From positions 10,239,501-10,303,500 of the forward strand of contig NZ_CP012670.1 in NCBI RefSeq assembly GCF_004135735.1: 64,000 nucleotides of DNA, given 5' to 3'. The notes under the pieces are model-generated. The model was not told the origin of the DNA. It did no database searches and saw only the letters and a program-made list of their open reading frames with translations. Position numbers and translations under genes: made by a program. Numbering within the stretch: position 1 is the stretch's first letter; every line of letters starts with the position of its first letter. Shown in pieces: positions 1 to 7,310 of the stretch. This stretch comes from Sorangium cellulosum (lineage in GTDB: Bacteria; Myxococcota_A; Polyangia; Polyangiales; Polyangiaceae).

Positions 1-12
1 CGGGGCTCGGCG

Positions 13-1167
13 TTGGCCTCGGCCGGGCCCGACCTCCTCGGCGCGCTGCCCGCCGGCCGCCGCGGCGCCGCCCGCGGCGCCTACCTGTGGGGCCGCGGCC
101 TCGATCTCGCGGTGTTCGGCGGCTCCGCGGCGTTCGCGCTGGCGCTCGCGGCGCTCTCCGGGGGCGGCGAGCTGCCGACGTGGGGCTTCTTGGTCTTCGT
201 GGTCGGCGTCGACGTGGCCCACGTGCACGCGACGCTCTTCCGCACCTACCTCGATCGCGAGGAGCTGCGCCGCCACCCGGCGCTCTACGCCGCCGCGCCG
301 GTCGCCTGCTACGCCGCCGGCGTCGCGCTGCACCTCGCCTCCGCGCTGACCTTCTGGCGCGCGCTCGCCTACGTCGCCGTGATCCACTTCGTCCGCCAGC
401 AGGTCGGGTGGGTCGCGATCTACCGCGCGCTCGCGGGCGAGCGGTCGCGCCTCGATCGCGTCCTCGACGACGCGCTCGTCTACGCGGCGACGGGGTGGCC
501 GCTCCTCCACTGGCACGCGCACGCCCCGCGCGCGTTCCACTGGTTCATGGACGGCGACTTCGTGACCGCGTCCTGGCTCGCGGCCGCGGTGGGCCCGCTC
601 GGCGCCGTGTACGCCGCGCTCGCGGTCGCCTACGTCGCCCGCGCGCTCCAGCGGGCGTGGGTCGATCGCGCGCCGCTGAACCTCGGCAAGCACGTCGTCG
701 TGGCGACGACCGCGGCGACCTGGTACGTCGGCATCGTCGCCACCGACAGCGATCTCCAGTTCACCGTGACGAACGTGATCGCCCACGGGGTGCCGTACAT
801 GGCGCTCCTGTTCATGTACGCCCGGGAGCGCGCCCGCGAGGCGCCCGGCTCGCTCCTCGCGCGGCTCCTCTCCGGCGGGCTGCTCGGCTTCCTCGGGCTC
901 GCGCTGGCGCTCGCGTTCGCCGAGGAGATGATCTGGGACCGGCTCGTCTGGCACGACCGGCCGGAGCTCTTCGGCGGCGCCGGGGAGCCGCTGCTCGGGC
1001 CGCGCGCGCTGTCGCTGCTCGTGCCGCTGCTCGCGGTCCCGCAGGCGACCCACTACGTGCTCGACGCGGTGATCTGGCGACGCCGTCATACCGGCCCCGC
1101 CCAGGCGCGCGCGCTCGGGTTCCGGTCCGGCGACGCCGCGCGGGCGGCAAACGCCGCGGCATCGTGA
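13..1167 (+). CDS. polytopic membrane protein, function unknown
   Basis: A predicted 384-residue integral membrane protein with roughly eight to ten hydrophobic segments spread over its whole length. I do not recognise a family. Histidine/tryptophan clusters are notable (DVAHVHATLFRTY near residue 70 and LLHWHAHAP near residue 165), as is FVRQQVGW near residue 130. The first visible start is a TTG at 13, but the frame stays open to the left edge, so the true N-terminus may lie outside the window. The last codons and the stop lie in the first copy of a 50-bp tandem duplication, so the C-terminal residues RAANAAAS are encoded again just downstream. Coding status is supported by consistent G/C third positions; function is not inferable. 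Confidence 0.75.
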   Translation: MASAGPDLLGALPAGRRGAARGAYLWGRGLDLAVFGGSAAFALALAALSGGGELPTWGFLVFVVGVDVAHVHATLFRTYLDREELRRHPALYAAAPVACYAAGVALHLASALTFWRALAYVAVIHFVRQQVGWVAIYRALAGERSRLDRVLDDALVYAATGWPLLHWHAHAPRAFHWFMDGDFVTASWLAAAVGPLGAVYAALAVAYVARALQRAWVDRAPLNLGKHVVVATTAATWYVGIVATDSDLQFTVTNVIAHGVPYMALLFMYARERAREAPGSLLARLLSGGLLGFLGLALALAFAEEMIWDRLVWHDRPELFGGAGEPLLGPRALSLLVPLLAVPQATHYVLDAVIWRRRHTGPAQARALGFRSGDAARAANAAAS

Positions 1168-1240
1168 GCGAGACAACGAGACGCGCCGCGCGGGCGGCAA
1201 ACGCCGCGGCATCGTGAGCGAGACAACGAGACGCGCCGCG
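1134..1240. repeat. 50-bp perfect tandem duplication
   Basis: Two exact adjacent copies of a 50-bp unit (about 2.1 periods) span the stop codon of the preceding membrane-protein gene and the start of the intergenic region. The second copy carries a duplicate of the gene's last codons and stop. Confidence 0.95.
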
Positions 1241-1498
1241 CGCGGGCGGGCAAGACGAGAGGCTTGACCCGCGACGCAACTCCCGTAACCCTCGCCGCTC
1301 GCATGGCCTCGCTCGCGGCGCCCGTGCTCCCGCAACGCCCCGCCCGCCCCCTGCCCGGCGCGCGGCGCGGCGCCGCCCCGCGAGGCCCGGAGCCACGGAT
1401 CCGGAGAACATCTGGACATCCTGACAGCATGCGCCGTGTGCACGGCTCTTGCTTGCCATCGCGCCTACATGCTTGCGAAGCCCGAAGAGGTGACAGCA
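1241..1498. other. intergenic region upstream of response regulator
   Basis: With the tandem repeat, this makes about 330 bases without a convincing gene. Short open frames occur but lack ribosome sites. The part after about 1390 is less GC-rich (GGAGAACATCTGGACATCC) and probably holds the promoter of the response-regulator gene, but I see no clear -35/-10 pair. Confidence 0.5.
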
Positions 1499-1909
1499 AT
1501 GAATGAACCCTGGCCAACCGGCGGGCCCAGCACGCCGCGCGTGACGCCGATTCCCCCGAACCCGCGCGCCCCTGTCCTCCTGGTCGACGACGACGCCGAG
1601 CTCCGCGACATGCTGCGCGAGATGCTCGAATCCGCGGGTTACGACGTGTACTGCGCCAGCAACGGCAGGGAGGCGCTGGATCTCTTGCACCAGGCGGACC
1701 CGCCGCCTGGGCTCATCCTCCTCGATCTGATGATGCCGATCATGACCGGCGAGGAGATGCTCGCCGCGCTGAAGCAGGTGCACGCGCTCGCGGCCATCCC
1801 GGTGACCATCGTGTCCGGCCACGACGGCCCGCCCGAGGGGACAGGCTACCTGAAGAAGCCTGTCGACTTCGGCGCGCTGCTCGGCGTGGTCCAGAAGACC
1901 TGCGGCTAG
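1499..1909 (+). CDS. single-domain response regulator (receiver only)
   Basis: 136 residues forming one CheY-like receiver domain. The acidic pocket is VLLVDDD (about residues 22-28), the phospho-acceptor Asp is in LLDLMMP (about residue 76), the conserved Ser/Thr position is TIVSG, and the conserved Lys is in YLKKP near the end. There is no output domain, so it should act by protein-protein contact or as a phosphate relay. The ATG at 1499 was chosen because GAAGAGG lies 8 bases upstream; in-frame codons before it lack a site. No partner kinase is adjacent. The stop overlaps by four bases the end of a convergent gene. Confidence 0.9.
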   Translation: MNEPWPTGGPSTPRVTPIPPNPRAPVLLVDDDAELRDMLREMLESAGYDVYCASNGREALDLLHQADPPPGLILLDLMMPIMTGEEMLAALKQVHALAAIPVTIVSGHDGPPEGTGYLKKPVDFGALLGVVQKTCG

Positions 1910-2184
1910 ACACCCGCTGTCGCGCCCGGCCGGCCGCGCTCGCGCAGCGCGGGGCGCGGGCTCGCTCCGGCCCCGCGGGCCGGGCCTGCGCCGGGGTGCT
2001 CCCCCGAGGGCCCGGGCGGCGATCTCGGGGTCATCGCCGTGAACGCGAGGAGCCCGATCACCGTCAGGAGGAGCGCCAGCGCGAACGCCGCGGCGAGGAA
2101 CAAGATACCGAGCTGCGCGCGGTCCTTCCCGACACCGTCTGGGCCATGATCCGGGTCCTCGTCGCGTCGCTCCGGCTCATCCAC
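1906..2184 (-). CDS. small single-pass membrane protein
   Basis: 92 residues starting at a GTG (2184) that is preceded by GGAGG at 7-base spacing, which makes this short frame credible. An acidic/charged N-terminus (DEPERRDEDPD) is followed by one strong hydrophobic segment, LGILFLAAAFALALLLTVIG, and a Pro/Gly/Arg-rich tail. It converges on and overlaps the response-regulator gene by four bases. No family recognised; a role cannot be assigned. Confidence 0.6.
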   Translation of the reverse strand: MDEPERRDEDPDHGPDGVGKDRAQLGILFLAAAFALALLLTVIGLLAFTAMTPRSPPGPSGEHPGAGPARGAGASPRPALRERGRPGATAGV

Positions 2185-2383
2185 GCTTCGCCCTCCACCC
2201 GTGGCTGTGCTTACCGCCTCGCGCCGAGCGGCGCAACGGACGCAGCGAGGATCGGTGGGACCGCGCTCACCGCCGCGGATAGGCGTCCCGAGCGGACTCG
2301 CCATCACGGACATTGTCTGTCCGGAGCCCCCATCGCCGTCCGCCTCTGGCGGCAGTAGGTTCGCCGTCCCGGAGGGCGCGCGA

Positions 2384-2944
2384 ATGGCAGAGGGCCTCAC
2401 CAGCGACGATGTGGAGAAGAGCGGACAGGCGAGCTCGGACCGCCTGTGGATACTCGTCAACGCAAGTCAACGTGAGTCGGCTCCAGGGTGCATGGACACG
2501 GGACATCCGCGGCAAACGGTGATCGTGCGCGATCGCGAGCACGTCCTCATCAGCGTGGATGTGGGGGAGGGCTCGGCGCTCGCCGTGCCGTTCAAATCTA
2601 CCGAGCCCGGCGGCTCGGCGGCGAGGCTCGTCGTGCGGCTCGCCGCGCGCTCGACGCCGTGCGCCGGCTGCGTCGACGAGGGCCTGGCCAGGGCGGTCGA
2701 GGCGCTCGGCGGGCTCGACGCGGAGCGCGTGCTCTGCGCGCTGCGGGCCGCCATCGCCCGCTGCGCGGAGCGCGCGCACGGCGAGCCGCCCCCGAGCGCG
2801 CCGGCGGCCTTCGGGCCCCTGCCCGGGGGCCCGGCGACGCGGCTCACCCGCGCGCTCCGCCTCGCGCCGGCCAACGCGCCTCACGTGCCCGCGGCGGGCG
2901 CGCTCCCGGCGGAGAGCGATATCGATGTCATCCTGATCATCTGA
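2384..2944 (+). CDS. hypothetical protein
   Basis: 186 residues starting at an ATG preceded by GGAGGG at about 7 bases. The N-terminal half (VIVRDREHVLISVDVGEG) looks like a small beta-rich domain; the middle holds a CAGC motif, and the C-terminus is Ala/Pro-rich and ends in acidic-hydrophobic DIDVILII. No transmembrane segment or signal peptide. A later in-frame ATG at 2491 is possible but lacks a ribosome site. I do not recognise it. Confidence 0.55.
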   Translation: MAEGLTSDDVEKSGQASSDRLWILVNASQRESAPGCMDTGHPRQTVIVRDREHVLISVDVGEGSALAVPFKSTEPGGSAARLVVRLAARSTPCAGCVDEGLARAVEALGGLDAERVLCALRAAIARCAERAHGEPPPSAPAAFGPLPGGPATRLTRALRLAPANAPHVPAAGALPAESDIDVILII

Positions 2945-3087
2945 CCGGCTCACGCGGCCCGGGCGGGGTATCCGCGGGACTCGAGCCCGAGCCCGTCGAG
3001 CAGATCGGCGGCTCGGCCAGCGCGCGTCGTGCTCGGCCAGCGCGCATCATGGTGAGAGCCAGTCGTGCACAAGGGACAAGGGGTGAG

Positions 3088-4062
3088 CTACGGCTCAGGG
3101 ATCTTCGCGGCGATATGCACGTGGGCCTCCCGGCGCGTCTCGCGCATCTCGTGCAGGAGCGCGGCGGCGACGGTGCCGGGGTGGGTGCGCTCCGGCGCGG
3201 CGCCGAGCGCGGCGCGGAGCTCCGCGAGCGGGACGGGGCCGTCGTCCGCCGGAGGGGGCCCGCCGAGGCGCGCTCCCACGAGGAAGGCCGCGGCGTAGAA
3301 GGCGAGGGCGATGACGCGCGCGACGTGCGCCCGCGCGCGCTCGCCGTCGCTCGCGGGTCGACCGAGGTACGCTTCGAGCAGGGCCTCACGCTGCTCGGGC
3401 CGCGGAAACGCGAAGACGCCGAGCTGCGCGAGATCGATGAACGGATCGCCCGCGCCGGCGGTGGCCCAGTCGACGAAGTGCACGCGGTCGACGGTCACGA
3501 GCACGTTGTTCGGGTTGAGGTCGCGATGACACGGCGCCGCGGGCGCGTGGGGCCCGCCCCCCCGCGTGAGCTCGTCGACGGTGCGGACGAGATCCGCGGG
3601 GAGGCCCACGCCCGCGAGCGCAGCGCACCGCGCGTCGAGGGAGCGCAGCACGTCCATGAGCGCCGGACCGCGCGGAAACGGCGGACCGTCGTGGAGCCGT
3701 CGCAACGTCGCCGCGACGCGCTCGAGCTGCGTCGGGTCGGCGGGCGTCGGCCGGAGCGGCGTCCCGGCGACGCGGTCCATGATCGTCACGCCCGTCCGGG
3801 CGTCCGCGTGACGCAGGCGCGGGGCCACGCCGCGCTCGGACGCGATGCGCAGACACGCGATCTCGCGCGCGGCGCGCTCCGGATCGCCCGGAGCGAGCCC
3901 GGCGTGACGCTTCGCGACGTACGGGGCGCCGTCGACGACGAACGCGATCAACGTGGCGCCGGAGCGCCCGCCGGTGAGCGGCGTCACCTCGTGGACCGGG
4001 CGGCCGGGGAACGCGGTGTCGAGCGCGGCGGAGAGGTGCGGGTGCAGCCGCGGGGCGCTCAT
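3088..4062 (-). CDS. aminoglycoside/choline-type phosphotransferase (APH family)
   Basis: 324 residues with the kinase-like APH fold. The nucleotide-loop region is near the start (LTGGRSGATLIAF), followed by APYVAKRHAG with the ATP-binding Lys. The catalytic loop is HRDLNPNN (about residues 178-185) and the metal-binding Asp is in VHFVDWATAG (about 195-205). It should phosphorylate a small hydroxylated or amino substrate in the cytoplasm; the substrate cannot be read from sequence. The ATG at 4062 has GAGGAGAGG just upstream and overlaps the stop of the preceding gene (ATGA), so the two are translationally coupled. Confidence 0.85.
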   Translation of the reverse strand: MSAPRLHPHLSAALDTAFPGRPVHEVTPLTGGRSGATLIAFVVDGAPYVAKRHAGLAPGDPERAAREIACLRIASERGVAPRLRHADARTGVTIMDRVAGTPLRPTPADPTQLERVAATLRRLHDGPPFPRGPALMDVLRSLDARCAALAGVGLPADLVRTVDELTRGGGPHAPAAPCHRDLNPNNVLVTVDRVHFVDWATAGAGDPFIDLAQLGVFAFPRPEQREALLEAYLGRPASDGERARAHVARVIALAFYAAAFLVGARLGGPPPADDGPVPLAELRAALGAAPERTHPGTVAAALLHEMRETRREAHVHIAAKIPEP

Positions 4063-4601
4063 GCCTCTCCTCGCATCGCGGCGAGCCGCTTCGCACAGAG
4101 GCGGCTCCTCGCGCCGGGATCGGCGGGCCGTGCCCAGTCCCACCCGATCGCCTGCCAGTCCGGGTCGTCGGGGTCGAGCCCGAGCGAGGCGACGAACGCG
4201 GGATCGGCGATGAAGAAGTGCTGTTTGTGCGCGAGGAGATAGCTGCGCGGCGCCTCCGGCAGCGCCTCGAGGTGGGCGCGCGCCTCGTCGTAGGTCGCGA
4301 ACCAGTGGTGGAGCACGCCGCCGTCGCGGCCGTAGAGCAACGTGCCGAGCTCGGGCGCGTCGGGCGCGCCCCCGAGGGCGAGGCGCGCGCTCTCCCAGCT
4401 CGAGAAGCCGCACTCGCGCGCGACCACCGCGAGGCAGTGCTTGCGGCGGATGCCGGGGACGGCCGCGGCGAGCGCGGCCTCGTCGGCGCGGCGGAGCTCG
4501 GGCAGCGCGCGCAGGCGCGCCAGCGCCGCTGTGTCGCTGGACGCGAGCCGCGTGTGCAGCAGCTCGGCGCGGATCTTCAGCTCGCGAACGGGATCGATCA
4601 T
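4059..4601 (-). CDS. hypothetical protein coupled to APH phosphotransferase
   Basis: 180 residues, soluble, start ATG at 4601 preceded by GAGGAGA. An N-terminal helical part contains AVVARECGFSSWESARLAL, a motif shape seen in short N-terminal segments of some ankyrin-type and stress proteins (ARE-GF-SW). The rest (LHHWFATYDEARAHLE, YLLAHKQHFFI, DPDWQAIGWDW) is rich in Trp and His. I do not recognise a domain. Its stop overlaps the start of the APH gene by four bases, so the two probably act together. Confidence 0.75.
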   Translation of the reverse strand: MIDPVRELKIRAELLHTRLASSDTAALARLRALPELRRADEAALAAAVPGIRRKHCLAVVARECGFSSWESARLALGGAPDAPELGTLLYGRDGGVLHHWFATYDEARAHLEALPEAPRSYLLAHKQHFFIADPAFVASLGLDPDDPDWQAIGWDWARPADPGARSRLCAKRLAAMRGEA

Positions 4602-5315
4602 GAACGTCTCCTCTCGAATCGGCCGCTACCCGCTCCCTCGGCCCGAGGATGTCGACGTGGTCATGACGTGCGAGGTCTTCGCGCGCGTCCCGATGCAGGG
4701 TGAAGGCTTCTTTCCGGCGGGGAGGGCGCCCCTGCGCACCCGTACGGAGGAGCCTAGGGCATCGAGCCCATCGATCAAGCGAGAAATGAGCCTCCAGGGA
4801 CGCCAGGATGGTGTCCTCTTCCTGGCTTCCCTGGCGTTCTGGCGACTCGAAACTCTGCTCGTTTCAACAGGTTCCAACCCGTCAGTCGCCCCGGCGCCAC
4901 GCCCCCGGACGCGCCTTTCTGGTCGTCCGGCGGCTCCTTCACCCTCCTGGACGAGGTCGCTGCACGGCTCCGCGCGGAGGCATGTCGGCCCACCGCTGGA
5001 TCCGATGTCGGCGCGACGTCGCGATCCTCGTCATCTTCATCGTTATCTTCATCGCAGATCGCAACGTCTGTGCCGATGAGCTCAACGCCTCGTCGCGCGC
5101 CGTGTCATTCGTGCTGCAATGTGGATTCGACTTGACAGTCCGGGGTGCCTTGGCGCTTCCTATACAGTTAAGACCTTATCCTAACCTGCACACGCCTTAC
5201 CAGGCGCCCTGCGATCCGCGTTCCCTCGTTGGGAGCTCTCTCAGCAGGTCCGCCGCGCCCCGGCGCGGTGGGCTCGATCAGCGCCGTCACTTGAAAGAAG
5301 CAGTGAGGTAGTCCT
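4602..5315. other. 714-base gene-poor region
   Basis: No open frame here has a ribosome site together with plausible composition. It contains the hairpin at 4794-4834 and, near its right end, an AT-richer stretch (5100-5190) that probably carries the promoter for the glucose dehydrogenase gene. TTGACA (5132) and TATACA (5161) occur but are 23 bases apart. Confidence 0.5.
4794..4834. other. 15-bp stem-loop
   Basis: CCAGGGACGCCAGGA and its reverse complement with a single mismatch are separated by an 11-base loop. There is no T-run on either side. It could be a factor-dependent terminator or an operator; position is 193 bases upstream of the phosphotransferase operon start and about 480 bases upstream of the dehydrogenase. 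Confidence 0.7.
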
Positions 5316-6824
5316 ATGTCCTTCTTCATCTCACACCGTCCAGCTATTGTTCTGGCACAGGTTGGTTTGCTCACCACGATGTCGTGGGGCTTCGCCGGCT
5401 GCGGCCCTGCGGAGCCGCAGGAGGATCCGGTCGGCGCCGACGGCCAAGCCGTCGTCGGCGCGCCCGGCGACGAGGGGAGTGATGCCGACGCCGCCGGGGA
5501 AGCCGCCTTCACCTCGCGCGAGATCCTGAGCGGCCTGTCGTTCCCGATGCGGATCGTCTGGGGGCCGGATGACCGCCTCTGGTTGACCGAGCGCGTGGGC
5601 AAGCGGGTCGTGCGCGTGGACCCGGAGGACGGCGCGCAGACGACCGCGATCACCGTCGAGGAAGCGTTCCAGTCGGGGGGGCAGGACGGGCTCCTGGCCC
5701 TGGCGTTGCACCCGGAGCTGCTCCAGGGCAAGGGGAGAGACTACGTCTACGTCTCCTACACCTATGACGTCGACCCCGGTCCAGCGGTGGAGCGCAGGAC
5801 GAAGATCCGCCGCTACACGTACGACCCGGCGACCGAGACGCTGGGGAGCCCTCACGACGTCATCACGGGGCTGCCGGGGAGCGACGATCACAACTCCGCG
5901 CGGCTCCTGTTCGGGCCTGATCGGAGGCTCTATTACACGATCGGGGATCAGGGGAACAACCAGTTCGCCAGGAAGTGCAACCCGATCCGGGCGCAGGAGC
6001 TGCCCACGGCGGCCGAGGTCGCGGCGCAGGACTGGTCGAAGTACGTGGGCAAGATCCTGCGCATGAACCTCGACGGCTCGATCCCGGCGGACAACCCGAA
6101 GATCGACGGCGTCCGCAGCCATATCTACTCGTACGGCCACCGGAACGCGCAGGGCCTCACGTTCGGCCGCGGCGGCAAGCTCTACGCGAACGAGCACGGG
6201 CCGAAGAGCGACGACGAGGTGAACCTCATCCGGCCCGGCAAGAACTACGGCTGGCCCCATGTCGTCGGCTATCAGGACGACAAGGCCTACACGTACGACA
6301 ACTGGTCGGCCGCGAGCCCGACGCCCTGCGAGGATCTCGCCTGGGACGACCATGTGCCGCCCGCCTCCGTGCCGCGGCAGCCGGAGAGCGCCTTCAGCCA
6401 CCCCGACTTCACCGAGCCGCTCCTCACCTTCTACACCGTCGAGAACGACTACAACTTCCGCGACACGGCGTGCGGGTTCCTCGAGTACATCTGCTGGCCG
6501 ACGATCGCGCCCTCCTCGCTCCACTACTACCCCGCCGGCTACGGCATCCCCGGGTGGGGGCACTCGCTCCTGATGACCGCCCTCAAGAAGGGCGCGTTGT
6601 ACCGGGTGAAGCTGAGCCCGAACGGGAAATCCGTGGTCGGCGAGCCCGTCGAGTACTTCAAGACCACCAACCGCTACCGCGACCTCGCGATGAGCCCGGA
6701 TCGCCGGACGCTCTACGTGATCACGGACACCTCGGGGAACGCGAGCACGCCGGACGGTGGGGCCACGTGGCTGGTGGAGAACCCGGGATCGATCCTCGAG
6801 TTCAAGTACACGGGATCGAACTGA
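5316..6824 (+). CDS. gdhB: soluble PQQ-dependent glucose dehydrogenase, lipoprotein
   Basis: 502 residues of the soluble quinoprotein glucose dehydrogenase (GdhB) type, a six-bladed beta-propeller that oxidises aldoses to lactones with PQQ and Ca2+ in the periplasm or outside the cell. Family motifs in order: GLSFPMRIVWGPDDRLWLTE, catalytic His in DDHNSARL (His192), YYTIGDQG, GKILRMNLDGSIP, SYGHRNAQGL with the PQQ-binding Arg, NEHGPKSDDEVNLI and GKNYGWPHVVGY. The N-terminus has a signal ending in FAGC, a lipobox, so the enzyme is probably membrane-anchored; most studied homologues are free. GTGAGG precedes the ATG. No PQQ biosynthesis genes are in the window. Confidence 0.92.
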   Translation: MSFFISHRPAIVLAQVGLLTTMSWGFAGCGPAEPQEDPVGADGQAVVGAPGDEGSDADAAGEAAFTSREILSGLSFPMRIVWGPDDRLWLTERVGKRVVRVDPEDGAQTTAITVEEAFQSGGQDGLLALALHPELLQGKGRDYVYVSYTYDVDPGPAVERRTKIRRYTYDPATETLGSPHDVITGLPGSDDHNSARLLFGPDRRLYYTIGDQGNNQFARKCNPIRAQELPTAAEVAAQDWSKYVGKILRMNLDGSIPADNPKIDGVRSHIYSYGHRNAQGLTFGRGGKLYANEHGPKSDDEVNLIRPGKNYGWPHVVGYQDDKAYTYDNWSAASPTPCEDLAWDDHVPPASVPRQPESAFSHPDFTEPLLTFYTVENDYNFRDTACGFLEYICWPTIAPSSLHYYPAGYGIPGWGHSLLMTALKKGALYRVKLSPNGKSVVGEPVEYFKTTNRYRDLAMSPDRRTLYVITDTSGNASTPDGGATWLVENPGSILEFKYTGSN

Positions 6825-6836
6825 CAGCGCCTCTCT

Positions 6837-6911
6837 CTCGAGACCTCCCGCCGCCCTCGAGACCTCCCGCCGCCCTCGAGACCTCCCGCCGCCCTCGAGA
6901 CCTCCCGCCGC
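6837..6911. repeat. 19-bp tandem repeat, about 4 copies
   Basis: Four near-perfect head-to-tail copies of AGACCTCCCGCCGCCCTCG, starting 13 bases after the dehydrogenase stop. Each junction contains CTCGAG. It is noncoding in all convincing frames. Confidence 0.95.
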
Positions 6912-7310
6912 TAGGCCCACGAGGGGGCGCTCTCGCTTCGTCCCTGATCCCCGGATCCCTCCCGAGGTGAGCGGAGGGCCTCGACCAGCCCGCGCGGGAG
7001 GGGCGCCCGCGTCTCGCCTGCTGCTCAGCGCACCTCAGCGCCCGGCCGCTCGTGCGCTCGCGGGCTCAGGGGCGAGCGCGGTTGGGTCGGCGTGGTATCG
7101 ATAGGGGGGGTGGGCGATGACACGATCAGGGGAGCGCGGGGTGGGGAGCGCGGCGATCGGCGCGCGCCGTGCGCTCGCGCCCGTCGCGCGGCCATGTCCG
7201 CCGGGGGAGGCGCGCGGGCTCGACCGCCCCGGCGTCGACGACGGCTGCCACGTCCCGCCGGGCCGCCGGGCGCGAGCCGCGCACGGCGAGCCTTCCCGGT
7301 GAATCTCCCC
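6912..7310. other. intergenic leader before kinase fusion
   Basis: GC-rich sequence without a gene I can support. The frame of the downstream kinase is open back to 7092 but the added residues have no kinase homology and low-complexity composition, so I treat them as leader. Confidence 0.45.

Noticed and set aside
5132..5166. TTGACA and TATACA upstream of the glucose dehydrogenase as a sigma-70 promoter
   Set aside because: The spacing is 23 bases, against an optimum near 17, so I do not call it a promoter.
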